Shown one piece after another: positions 51,285 through 59,982 of a stretch of DNA of 64,000 nt. Every line of letters starts with the position of its first letter. Within the stretch, counting starts at the first letter, position 1. The position numbers were made by a program, and so were the translations under genes. The stretch comes from DATKOF01 sp035524795 (GTDB lineage: Bacteria; Pseudomonadota; Gammaproteobacteria; Burkholderiales; SG8-41). Under the pieces are notes generated by a model. It made no database searches. It was not told the origin of the DNA and was given only the letters and a program-made list of their open reading frames with translations. Location of the stretch: NCBI GenBank assembly GCA_035524795.1, contig DATKOF010000012.1, positions 224,813 through 288,812 of the forward strand, in the 5' to 3' direction.

Positions 51285-52322
51285 ATGCAAAGCATCCTGC
51301 GGCCTTCGTTCAAAGGTTCCGCGCAGCCGGAAGCGCTGCCGGCCATGAAGCAGCTGACCTACGCGCAGGCCCTGCAGCAGGGCATGAGCCAGGCGATGGA
51401 ACTCGACGAGCGGGTGTTTCTGGCCGGACAACTGGTCGATTACAAGTCGGGTGTATTCGGAACGACCGGCGGCTTGGTCGAGAAATTCGGCGCGGCGCGG
51501 GTGCGGGATTTTCCGGTCGCGGAAAGCGTGATGACCTCGACCGCGATCGGCGCCGCGCTCGGCGGCATGCGCCCGGTGCTGGTGCATCACCGCCTCGACT
51601 TCATGCTTTATTCGATGGACGCGATCGTCAACTGGCTCTCGCTGTGGCGGTTCAAGTCCAATGGCAAGGCGTCATTGCCGATCACGATCCGCGCGATCGT
51701 CGGCAAAGGCTGGGGGCAGGGGCCGCAGCATTCGAAAAGCCTGCACGCGTGGTTTGCCCATGTGCCTGGACTGCAGGTGGCGATGCCGGTGACGCCGTTC
51801 GATGCGAAAGGGCTGCTGCTGGAAAGCATTTTCGGCGAGAACCCGACGATCATCATCGAGCACCGCGCGCTGTTTTCGATGACCGAGGACGTTCCCGAAG
51901 TTCCGTACCGGGTGCGTTTCGGCCGCGCGCGCATCAGGCGTCCGGGCCGCGACGTAACGCTGGTCGCGATCGGCGCGATGGTGCCGATCGCGCTGAAGGT
52001 CGCGGAACAACTGACGGCGCGCTCGATCGACGTCGAAGTGCTGGATCCGCGGACGATTTCGCCGCTCGATACCGATGCGATTTGCCAGTCCGTGATGAAA
52101 ACCGGGCGGCTGGTCGTTGCCGATCCGGCCTGGAAGTCGTTCAGCGTTGCGGCGGAAGTGATCACCGCCGTCAGCGAGAAAATGGGCGATCGGCTGCGCG
52201 CCAATCCGTTGCGCATCACGCTTCCCGACAGCCATACTCCGATGAGCGCACCGCTCGAGAAAGCCTATTACCCCGACGAAACCACCGTCGTCAATGCCGT
52301 CACCTCGTGGTTCCGGCGCTAG
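51285..52322 (+). CDS. Thiamine diphosphate-dependent dehydrogenase E1, beta subunit
   Basis: A 345-residue beta subunit, 4 bp after alpha. The family motifs are VRDFPVAESVMTSTAIGAAL with the catalytic-site Glu, the substrate-channel LVHHRLDFMLYSMDAIVNW, GKGWGQGPQHSKSLHAWFAH and a transketolase C-terminal domain (DVEVLDPRTISPLD). With alpha it would form the alpha2-beta2 E1 heterotetramer. The preserved catalytic residues imply a functional enzyme. Confidence 0.85.
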   Translation: MQSILRPSFKGSAQPEALPAMKQLTYAQALQQGMSQAMELDERVFLAGQLVDYKSGVFGTTGGLVEKFGAARVRDFPVAESVMTSTAIGAALGGMRPVLVHHRLDFMLYSMDAIVNWLSLWRFKSNGKASLPITIRAIVGKGWGQGPQHSKSLHAWFAHVPGLQVAMPVTPFDAKGLLLESIFGENPTIIIEHRALFSMTEDVPEVPYRVRFGRARIRRPGRDVTLVAIGAMVPIALKVAEQLTARSIDVEVLDPRTISPLDTDAICQSVMKTGRLVVADPAWKSFSVAAEVITAVSEKMGDRLRANPLRITLPDSHTPMSAPLEKAYYPDETTVVNAVTSWFRR

Positions 52323-52389
52323 TTTTTCGCCCGGCGCGGGCGCGCGGCGGCAACGCCGCGCCGCGCTGACATCGATCGAGGGGTAAAGT

Positions 52390-53535
52390 GTGCCGGTGAA
52401 TGCCGATCGTTTGCCGTTTTATTACGTGATCGTGGTCTGGGGCGAGGAGTACGTCGATTCTCTGCTCAACGTCACCTTGCCCTGCCTGCTGGCGCCGGGC
52501 AATCTGCCGGCGCTGTCGAATCTCGAAGAATCGCGCCTGGTTTTTCTGACCACGCCGCAGGATGCGGCGCGCATCCAGGCCGCGCCGATATTCGCACGCC
52601 TCAAGCAGTGGATCACGCCGTTGTTTCCCGACAGCCCCTGGCTCGCTGAACCGATCCCGTACCATCTGAAAGCGGCGCGCGGGCATCAGGAAGCGGCGAA
52701 GCTCGCGATCGAAAACCACGGCATCTGCGTCTATCTTGCGCCGGATTTCGTCCTGTCCGACGGCTCGATGAGCCACCTGTTACGCATGGCCGAAGCCGGC
52801 AAGCAGGCGGTGATGATCGCCGTGCCGCGCCTCATCAAGGAAACATTTTTTGCCGAACTCGACAAACGTCATCTACTGAAGTCCGGCGAACCGCTCGCGC
52901 TCCCATCGCGCGAGCTGGTGGCCGTCACGCTGGAACACCTGCACGAGGACGATCGGCGCTACAACTGGGACCACCAATATTTTTCGCTGAATCCGGTGGT
53001 CTGCATGTGGAACGTGCCCGGGGAGAAGGGATTGCTGATCCATGCCTTCCATCTGCATCCGGTCATGGTGTCGATGCGCGGCGAACAGGACTTGTCGTCG
53101 CTTCAGCGCGAGACCATCGACGGCGACTTTCTTGCCTACAATGTCGACTGGGACAACATTCTGGTCGAGTCCGATTCCGACCGGATCGCGATGTTCTCGT
53201 TCACCAAGCAGCGCGACCGCTTGCAGCCGCTGGTTCCCCAGCGCGCCAGCATCGAGTATGTCGGACGCATGTCGATGCTGCCGCACGTGAACCCGCTGCA
53301 CAAACGCTTCTTCATGAAGCCGATCATGCTGCACACCGCGGATCTCAACGAGAACTGGCGCCGCATGGAAAAGGAAACCGACCGGCTGGCCTACCAGATT
53401 TTGAAAGACAGCCCGGTCGGCGCCCTCTATTCGGTTCCCGCGCGATCCATCGCGTGGCATCTGCTGTCGCGCATCGCGCGCCGCATTTGCTCCCTCTTCA
53501 AGCCACGCTACGACCAGCGTTCGCGCTCGGAGTAA
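52390..53535 (+). CDS. Unrecognised protein, paralog of the gene at 59983
   Basis: A 381-residue soluble protein, GTG start. I do not recognise the family. It shares with the gene at 59983-61338 an N-terminal signature FYYVIVVWGEEYVDSLLN, an LL-PxNxPAL segment, a PDFVLSDGS region that looks like the DxD/metal loop of GT-A transferases, SRELVAV, and a DGDFLAYN stretch. A basic C-terminal tail (RIARRICSLFKPRYDQRSR) may touch membrane lipid. Its place among glycosyltransferases suggests glycan assembly; no activity is proven. Confidence 0.75.
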   Translation: MPVNADRLPFYYVIVVWGEEYVDSLLNVTLPCLLAPGNLPALSNLEESRLVFLTTPQDAARIQAAPIFARLKQWITPLFPDSPWLAEPIPYHLKAARGHQEAAKLAIENHGICVYLAPDFVLSDGSMSHLLRMAEAGKQAVMIAVPRLIKETFFAELDKRHLLKSGEPLALPSRELVAVTLEHLHEDDRRYNWDHQYFSLNPVVCMWNVPGEKGLLIHAFHLHPVMVSMRGEQDLSSLQRETIDGDFLAYNVDWDNILVESDSDRIAMFSFTKQRDRLQPLVPQRASIEYVGRMSMLPHVNPLHKRFFMKPIMLHTADLNENWRRMEKETDRLAYQILKDSPVGALYSVPARSIAWHLLSRIARRICSLFKPRYDQRSRSE

Positions 53536-53542
53536 ATTCAGC

Positions 53543-54631
53543 TCAGGCAGCGCGGGAAAACAGCGCCGCGATGCCGGCGGCGTCGGGGGCGTGGACGACG
53601 CCGCTTTCCGTAATCAGCGCGCTGACCAGTTCCGCCGGCGTGACATCGAACGCCGGATTGCGCACCGCGGCCTGCGGCGGGGCCCAGCGCGCATCGGCGA
53701 AGCCGCGCACCTCATCCGCGCCGCGCTCCTCGATCGGAATCGTTTCGCCGCTCGCCAGTTTCAGATCGATCGTCGACAGCGGCGCCGCAACGTAGAACGG
53801 GATGCGGTGTCGCTGCGCCAGCACCGCGACCGCGTAGGTGCCGATCTTGTTCGCGAAATCGCCGTTGGCGGCGACGCGGTCGGCGCCGACGATCACCGCG
53901 CCCACTTCGCCACGGCTCATCAAATGCCCCGCCATGTTGTCCGTGATCAGCGTGACCGGAATGTTGTCCTGCATCAGCTCCCAGACCGTCAGTCGCGCGC
54001 CCTGCAGGAACGGCCGCGTTTCGCAGGCGATGACGCTGATGCGTTTGCCGGCGGCGACCGCCGAGCGCACCACGCCGAGCGCGGTGCCGTGGCCGGCCGT
54101 CGCCAGCGCGCCGGCGTTGCAATAGGTGAGCACGCAAACCGACTCGGGGAGCAGCGCGCTGCCATGCGCGCCCAGCGCGCGGTTGGCCTGCACGTCGGCG
54201 GCGAGTATCGCGTGTGCTTCATCGAGCAGTCGTGCGGCGATCTGCGGCGGCGCGGCCTCCGCTGCCCGCTTCAGTACACTGCGCATTTGTGCGAGCGCCC
54301 AGAACAGGTTGACCGCAGTCGGGCGGCTCGCGGCGAGCGCGTCGAATGCGGCCTCCAGCCCGTTCAGGAATTCCCGGCGCGGCAGATGCTGCAAACGGAG
54401 CGCTTCGAGCGCGACGCCGTAAGCCGCGGCGCAGCCGATTGCGGGCGCGCCGCGCACCACCATCGTGCGGATCGCGTCGGCGACCTCCGCCGCCGAGCCG
54501 CAGGCCACGTATTCAAAGCGCATCGGCAGCACGCGCTGATCGATCATTTCGAGGCGGCCGTCGCGCCAGCGCAGGGTTTCGACGCCGGTCGGCGTCGCGG
54601 CCGGCGCGCGGCGGCTAGATGACGCGGTCAT
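53543..54631 (-). CDS. mtnA: S-methyl-5-thioribose-1-phosphate isomerase
   Basis: Isomerises 5-methylthioribose-1-phosphate to 5-methylthioribulose-1-phosphate in methylthioadenosine salvage; 362 residues. Motifs: MVVRGAPAIGCAAAYGVAL, the catalytic Cys in TYCNAGALATAGHGTALGV and the catalytic Asp in GADRVAANGDFANKIGTYAVA. ATG 54631 overlaps the upstream aldolase gene's stop by 17 bp. mtnB-E and mtnK/mtnP are not seen. The fused aldolase/dehydrogenase gene immediately upstream suggests an alternative salvage path. Confidence 0.9.
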   Translation of the reverse strand: MTASSSRRAPAATPTGVETLRWRDGRLEMIDQRVLPMRFEYVACGSAAEVADAIRTMVVRGAPAIGCAAAYGVALEALRLQHLPRREFLNGLEAAFDALAASRPTAVNLFWALAQMRSVLKRAAEAAPPQIAARLLDEAHAILAADVQANRALGAHGSALLPESVCVLTYCNAGALATAGHGTALGVVRSAVAAGKRISVIACETRPFLQGARLTVWELMQDNIPVTLITDNMAGHLMSRGEVGAVIVGADRVAANGDFANKIGTYAVAVLAQRHRIPFYVAAPLSTIDLKLASGETIPIEERGADEVRGFADARWAPPQAAVRNPAFDVTPAELVSALITESGVVHAPDAAGIAALFSRAA

Positions 54632-56588
54632 TACCGCCGTCCACCGGCAGTTGCGCGCCCGTCGTCTTCGCAAACAGCGCACCGCACATTTCGGCCGCCA
54701 GTTCGGCGACGTCGCGGCTCGTGACTTCGACCTTCAATACATTATTGGTCTTGTAATCGGCGACCGACATGCCGTAGTGCCTGGCGCGCGCGGCCAGCAC
54801 TTCGTCGGTCCAGATCGCGGTGTCGAACACCGCATTGGGGTGCAGCGTGTTGATGCGTATCCGATCCTTGCCCCACTCGAGCGCGGCGACGCGCGCGAGC
54901 TGGGTCAATGCAGCCTTTGACGCCGAATAGGCGGCGGCGCCTGGCCCGGGCGCCGGCACGTTCTTCGAGCCGATCACGACCACGCGTCCGCCGTTCGGCG
55001 CCAGCTTGAGCAGCGGATGGCACTCGCGCAGCAGCGCAAGGTTGGCGTCGAGATTGACCTGCATCACCCGTTGCCACTCGTCGTCGCCGAGTTCGGCGAT
55101 CGGCTTGCCGCCGGGGAAAATGCCGGCGTTCAGGATTAGCATGTCGAGCCCGCCGAACGCGCGCACACCGGCGTCGAGCGCAGCGGCGACCTCGCGGGAA
55201 GAGGTCACATCGCAACGCACGCCGAGGAAGGCCGGCGATTTGAACAAGCCGCTGATCCCGGCATCGATGTCGAGCCCGACCACGGCGGCGCCGCGTTTCA
55301 GCAGCGACTCGGCGCATGCCCTGCCGATGCCGGACCCGGCGCCGGTCACCAGCGCGATCTCGCCGGCGAACGGCGGCAGCGCGCCCGCCTTTTTGATTTT
55401 GGCCTGCTCCAGATCCCAGTACTCGACATCGAAAATGTCCTTCTCCGGCAGCGCGCGGTAGCCGCCGAGCGCGGTCGCGGCGAGGATCACCTCGATCGTG
55501 TGCTCATGGATGTCGCGCACGATTCGCGCATCCTTCGCGCTGCGCCCGACGCAGCCGAGCCCGAATTGCGGATCGAGCAGTACGCGCGGCGCCGGGTCGA
55601 GCATCGTCTTCGGCTCTTTCGCCAGCCGTGCGTTGCGCTCGAAGTAGGCGCGGTAGGCATCGGCATAGGCGGCGACATCGCGGCCGATCAGCGGCACGCG
55701 CTTGGTGCGCAACACATGATCAGGCGTGGCCGGACCTTGCTGCGAAATCTGCGCGACATCGCCGCACTGCGCGAAAGCCAGAAATTCCGGTTCGGGGTGG
55801 ATCGCCAGAATCACCGGAAAACCCGCGCATTGCGACAGTTCGCGGCGCAATGCGGCGATTTCGGTACGCACCGGCAGCGCCGCAGCGCCGGTCTTTGCGG
55901 GAAGCTTGCGCGCGCCGTGCTTTTCCAGATGTGCTTCGGCGCGGCCGACCAGCTCGATCATCCGGTCGTAGGATTCCTTTGCGGTGCTGCCGAACGAAAA
56001 AATGCCGTGCTTCAAAAGCACCATGCCGATGGTGCCGGCGTGTGCGTCGGCGGCGAATTTCTGCGCGCACAGCCGCGCCAAGTCAAAGCCCGGCATCACG
56101 TAGGGAATCACCACCACGCTGTCGCCATAAATTTCGCGCACACGGCGCTCGCCGTCGGGCGTGTTGGTCACCGCGATCAGCGCGTCGGCGTGCGTATGAT
56201 CGACATATTTGTGGGGCAGTATCGCGTGCAGGATTGCCTCGACCGAAGGCGCCGGCGCACCGGCGCGCGTTACATGCGTCGCCAGTTCATTGACCATCTG
56301 CGGGTCGGACAGCGCGTCGAGCCGGGATAGCTTCAGCAGATGCGCGATCCGCACCGGCGCGAAGCCGGCCTCTTCGATCGTTTCGAGGTCCCAGCCGCTG
56401 CCCTTGACGTAGAGGATGTCTTCTTCTTCGCCGACCGCGTTGCGTTGCCGCACCTTGACCGAAGTATTGCCGCCGCCGTGCAGCACCAGCGCCGCATCCT
56501 TTCCAAGCAGGCGCGAGGTATAGACGCGCTGCGCAACCTCTCCCGGATGGCGGCTGGCCTCGCTGTCGCTCCACAGATTTTTAATCAT
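54615..56588 (-). CDS. Bifunctional class II aldolase / short-chain dehydrogenase
   Basis: A 657-residue fusion. Residues about 1-400 form an AraD/FucA-type class II aldolase (LHGGGNTSVKVR near 37, HTHADALIAVTN with metal His residues, GMVLLKHGIFSFG). From about 410 follows an SDR with NAD motif TGAGSGIGRACAE at T415, LNAGIFPGG and YSASKAALTQ (YxxxK). Such fusions are known as rhamnulose-1-phosphate aldolase/lactaldehyde dehydrogenase. Overlap with mtnA suggests it could instead cleave 5-methylthioribulose-1-phosphate to DHAP and an aldehyde. The ATG 56588 start precedes the conserved N-terminus. Confidence 0.85.
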   Translation of the reverse strand: MIKNLWSDSEASRHPGEVAQRVYTSRLLGKDAALVLHGGGNTSVKVRQRNAVGEEEDILYVKGSGWDLETIEEAGFAPVRIAHLLKLSRLDALSDPQMVNELATHVTRAGAPAPSVEAILHAILPHKYVDHTHADALIAVTNTPDGERRVREIYGDSVVVIPYVMPGFDLARLCAQKFAADAHAGTIGMVLLKHGIFSFGSTAKESYDRMIELVGRAEAHLEKHGARKLPAKTGAAALPVRTEIAALRRELSQCAGFPVILAIHPEPEFLAFAQCGDVAQISQQGPATPDHVLRTKRVPLIGRDVAAYADAYRAYFERNARLAKEPKTMLDPAPRVLLDPQFGLGCVGRSAKDARIVRDIHEHTIEVILAATALGGYRALPEKDIFDVEYWDLEQAKIKKAGALPPFAGEIALVTGAGSGIGRACAESLLKRGAAVVGLDIDAGISGLFKSPAFLGVRCDVTSSREVAAALDAGVRAFGGLDMLILNAGIFPGGKPIAELGDDEWQRVMQVNLDANLALLRECHPLLKLAPNGGRVVVIGSKNVPAPGPGAAAYSASKAALTQLARVAALEWGKDRIRINTLHPNAVFDTAIWTDEVLAARARHYGMSVADYKTNNVLKVEVTSRDVAELAAEMCGALFAKTTGAQLPVDGGNDRVI

Positions 56589-56754
56589 CGGTTGCTCGAC
56601 GTGTTTCGGATTGGGGCAGGGTGGTGCGGAGCATCGAAGTTCCCATTGTATAATTCCGGCGGGGGTGGGCCGTCCGGTTGTGGCGGATTCCCGGATTTTA
56701 AAGTATCCGGCCGGCGAGGGCCGGCTCGAATCTTCGTTCCGATAGCGAGAAGTC

Positions 56755-57453
56755 ATGCCATCGAAGTCAAAGCCCGGCTTGAAGCGGGAAAAGCAGTATC
56801 TCGAAAAAGCGCAGAACGTCGAGGAGCGCGGCAACCAGCGTCTCGGCATCATGACAAGCTGGGCGTACTGGGAAGACCCCAAGCGCCTCGCCTTTACTTT
56901 TGCGCGCTACAAGTTCGTCGCCAAAATGCTCAGCGGTTGCCGGCATGTGCTCGAAGTCGGCTGCGGCGACGGCTTCGTCAGCCGCGTGGTCGCCCAGGAA
57001 GTCGGCGCGCTGACCGCGATCGATTTCGACCAGGGCTTCATTGACGACGCGAACAGCCGCAGCAGCGCCGATGATCCGTGGCGCATCACTTTCAAACAGC
57101 ACGACATGCTGGAAAATCCGGTCGCCGGCGAATTCGACGGCATTTTCAGTCTCGACGTACTTGAGCATATCCAGCCCGACCGGGAACACGTTTTCCTCAA
57201 GAACATGATCGCGCCGCTGACTGCGCGCGGCACCGTCATCATCGGCATGCCATCGTTGCAGTCGCAACAATACGCGTCGCCCCAGAGCAAGCAAGGCCAT
57301 GTCAACTGCAAGGATCAGCAGGAATTCAGAAAACTGATGCTGGGCCATTTTCACAACGTGTATATGTTCTCGATGAACGACGAGGTCGTGCATACCGGCT
57401 ACGGCGCGATGTCGCATTACAACATCGCGCTGTGCTGCGGAAAAATAAAGTAG
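56755..57453 (+). CDS. Class I SAM-dependent methyltransferase
   Basis: A 232-residue methyltransferase. SAM motif I HVLEVGCGDGFVSRVVAQE is followed by the acidic AIDFDQGFIDDA and the motif IV region GIFSLDVLEHIQPDRE, with LTARGTVIIGMPS after. The basic N-terminus (MPSKSKPGLKREKQY) is typical of sugar or lipid-linked methyltransferases. The target is not known. It converges with the DMT transporter gene. A TATAAT lies at 56648-56653 in the upstream spacer. Confidence 0.83.
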   Translation: MPSKSKPGLKREKQYLEKAQNVEERGNQRLGIMTSWAYWEDPKRLAFTFARYKFVAKMLSGCRHVLEVGCGDGFVSRVVAQEVGALTAIDFDQGFIDDANSRSSADDPWRITFKQHDMLENPVAGEFDGIFSLDVLEHIQPDREHVFLKNMIAPLTARGTVIIGMPSLQSQQYASPQSKQGHVNCKDQQEFRKLMLGHFHNVYMFSMNDEVVHTGYGAMSHYNIALCCGKIK

Positions 57454-57469
57454 AGAATCCCGAGGCGTA

Positions 57470-58315
57470 TCAGCGCGCCATCTGCAGCAGAATCACGCCG
57501 GCCGCGACGATGCAGGCGGCGATGATCCGGCGCCGGCCGAACGGTTCCCCCAGCACCAGCGCGCCGATTGCGGCGGCAAAGATCACGCTGGTTTCGCGCA
57601 GCGCCGCGATCGCCGCCATCGCGCTCATGCTCAGCGCATAGAGCGCGAGACCATAGCTCGAAATCCCGAGTACCCCGCCCCACAGCGATTGCCGCCAGTA
57701 GCGCCGCAGAAACGGCGTCAGCCGGTCCCGGCGCAGCCAGCCGACGGTGGCGCCGACGAACAGGCCGTCGAGCATGAACAGCCACGCGATGTATATCGTC
57801 GGCGTCGCGGCCTTGCGCAGGCCGATGCCGTCGAGCACCGTATAGCAGGCGATGATCAGTCCGGTGGCGACGGCGTAAGCAACGCCGCGCGGCGCGGCCA
57901 GCGCGGTGCGCTCGAAAGCGAGCATTGCCACTCCGAGGCAGACGAGGCCGATGCTCGCCAGCCGCATGACGCTCAGCTGTTCGCCAGCGAAGATCAGCGC
58001 CAACACCGCCACGCCGAGCGGCGATATCCCGCGCGCCAGCGGCATCATCGCGCTCAGATCGCCGGCGCGGTAGGCGCCGACCAGAAAGAACGGATAGAAC
58101 CAGTGCACGAGCATCGAGGCCAGAAGAATCAGCCAGACTTCAGCGGACGGCGCTGGTACGACCGCGATGAACGGCAGCGAAACGATAAAAGCCATCGCAT
58201 TCATGCAGCCGCGCGTAAGCAGGCCGTCGTCGCTGGTTTTCACCAGCGCGTTGACCGCCGCGTGCAGCACCGCGGACAGCAGGATCAATAGAGTGGCGAG
58301 GGCGTTGACAGACAT
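57470..58315 (-). CDS. EamA/DMT-family transporter
   Basis: A 281-residue inner-membrane protein with about ten hydrophobic segments in two EamA repeats (first near 1-135, second near 145-275; GEPFGRRRIIAACIVAAGVILL is the repeat end). ATG 58315 is taken as the start because the family begins SVNALATLLILLSAVLHAAV. The open frame continues upstream to 58582 through the MITE-like repeat and is discarded. Drug/metabolite exporter; substrate unknown. A lipid-linked sugar or aminosugar role is possible from context. Confidence 0.82.
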   Translation of the reverse strand: MSVNALATLLILLSAVLHAAVNALVKTSDDGLLTRGCMNAMAFIVSLPFIAVVPAPSAEVWLILLASMLVHWFYPFFLVGAYRAGDLSAMMPLARGISPLGVAVLALIFAGEQLSVMRLASIGLVCLGVAMLAFERTALAAPRGVAYAVATGLIIACYTVLDGIGLRKAATPTIYIAWLFMLDGLFVGATVGWLRRDRLTPFLRRYWRQSLWGGVLGISSYGLALYALSMSAMAAIAALRETSVIFAAAIGALVLGEPFGRRRIIAACIVAAGVILLQMAR

Positions 58316-58337
58316 CGGATGGCGCAAGCGAGCAGCT

Positions 58338-58608
58338 AGAGTCCCTAATATGATGAAGCGCACGATGCGCTGGCACGATTTTGGGCGAGGGCGCGAAGCA
58401 AGACGCGCCGCTTGGCCATTCCAAGCCAGCGGTTTGCGACAAAGCGATCGGCCAAAATCGCGGCCAGCCCAGCGGGTTGCCGCCCAAAGCGCAGCTGCGG
58501 CGATGCGGTCTTTGGTTTCGTAGAGATCAACTACGGTCTGCGTTGCGCATTTTGCGTTCGCCCATTGCGACAGGCAACGCACGCGTGTTTCATCACATTA
58601 GGGACTCT
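58338..58608. repeat. MITE-like element with 20-bp terminal inverted repeats
   Basis: Inside the 411-bp gap between the DMT transporter and the aminotransferase gene, AGAGTCCCTAATATGATGAA (58338-58357) is mirrored by TTCATCACATTAGGGACTCT (58589-58608): 19 of 20 bases pair. The 271-bp interior carries no transposase and has internal complementary pieces (cgattttgg and ccaaaatcg). No clear target-site duplication is seen. A second copy is not present in the window. Confidence 0.7.
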
Positions 58609-58726
58609 TTAATACCAGAACTCCGGCATGGACGCAAAATGCCGGCCGGCGGTCAGCGGGACCGACGCGGTGAAACGATGCCTGTCCAGTTTATAATGCC
58701 GCTCGTTTGAGACTCGAAAATCAATA

Positions 58727-59980
58727 ATGGACGTCGCAGAACTCGAATCCCGCATCACCGACAGCAAACTGGCGGTCGCCGGCGGCAAACCGGTACGCAG
58801 CCGGCCGATGCCGCCGAGAATGGCGATGGGCCCTGCGGAGATCGCGATGCTGGAGCAGGCGATCAATTACTACCGGGAACGGAACGCCGACCCCGGCTAT
58901 CAGGACGCGTTCGAAAAACTCTACACCGACGAGTTTGTCGCGATGATGGGCGGCGGCTATGCCGATTCCGTCGCGACCGGCACGGCGTCCGTCTTCATTG
59001 CGCTTGCCGCACTCGACTTGCCGAAAGGCAGCGAAGTCATCGTCTCGCCGATCACCGACCCCGGCACGCTGAGCGCGATCACGATGAACGGTTTGAAACC
59101 GCGTCTCGCCGACAGTCAGCCCAACGATTACAACATCGGCGTTCAGCAGTTTGTGGATCGCATCGGCCCCAATGTTTCGGCCGCCGTGATCGTCCATGCG
59201 ACCGGTCAGGCGACCGACATCGACCGCATCGTGCAGGAAGCGCATGCGCGCGGCGTCAAGATCATCGAAGATTGCAGCCAGTCGCATGGCGCGCAGATTC
59301 TCGGGCGGATGGTCGGCACTTTCGGCGACATCGCGGCGTTCTCCACGATGAACCGCAAAACCCATATCAGCAGTGGTTCCGGCGGCATGGTTTACAGCCG
59401 CAACCTCGATATTTTCCGTCAGGCGCTGGCGCACGCCGACCGTGGCAAGCCGCGCTGGATCGCGGGATTCGATGACCGCAATCCGGAAACCTTTCTGTTT
59501 CCCGCGATGAACTGGAATACCGACGAACTGTCGTGCGCGATCGGACTGGCATCGCTGCGCCGCCTGCGCGACACCATCATTCGTCGCCTCGCCTTCGTGT
59601 CGGAACTGGCGGCGCTGCTGGATGAGATGGACACCATGTTTTCGCTGCTGCCGTGGCGGCCCACCGATTCGCCGTTTGTGCTGCCGGTGTTTGTGGACTT
59701 GGCGCGTTCGAAACACGGCAAGATCGAAATCGCCGAAGCGGTGCGCGCCGAAGGCATCGGCCTCAATCCGCATTACCGCTACGTAGTCTCGGAATGGCCT
59801 TGGCTCAAGCCGTATCTTGCAGATGACTTCGGGACACCGGAAGCGCTCAGCAGCCGCAATCGCAGCTTCTGTCTCTACGTCAATGAAAATTACGGCAGCG
59901 AAGAGGCGCTGGATGTTGCCGCGGCGCTATTGAAAGTGGACCGCGCGTTCGGGAGCTCGATGAGCGGCGACGGGAATTAA
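58727..59980 (+). CDS. DegT/DnrJ/EryC1/StrS-family sugar aminotransferase
   Basis: A PLP-dependent aminotransferase of 417 residues for nucleotide-linked keto-sugars. The PLP-binding lysine is K211 in FSTMNRKTHISSGSGGMVY. The phosphate-binding GTASVFIALAALDLPKGSEVI lies near residue 85, and IIEDCSQSHGAQI with the ring-contact Asp precedes the lysine. The Asn-Arg-Lys context and long N-terminus are unusual relative to the PERB/RfbE core but within the family. It would aminate the product of the dehydratase or a related keto-sugar. Confidence 0.87.
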   Translation: MDVAELESRITDSKLAVAGGKPVRSRPMPPRMAMGPAEIAMLEQAINYYRERNADPGYQDAFEKLYTDEFVAMMGGGYADSVATGTASVFIALAALDLPKGSEVIVSPITDPGTLSAITMNGLKPRLADSQPNDYNIGVQQFVDRIGPNVSAAVIVHATGQATDIDRIVQEAHARGVKIIEDCSQSHGAQILGRMVGTFGDIAAFSTMNRKTHISSGSGGMVYSRNLDIFRQALAHADRGKPRWIAGFDDRNPETFLFPAMNWNTDELSCAIGLASLRRLRDTIIRRLAFVSELAALLDEMDTMFSLLPWRPTDSPFVLPVFVDLARSKHGKIEIAEAVRAEGIGLNPHYRYVVSEWPWLKPYLADDFGTPEALSSRNRSFCLYVNENYGSEEALDVAAALLKVDRAFGSSMSGDGN

Positions 59981-59982
59981 GC

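Noticed and set aside
58316..58582. N-terminal extension of the DMT transporter
   Set aside because: The extension is encoded by the inverted-repeat element and lacks hydrophobic, family-like sequence.
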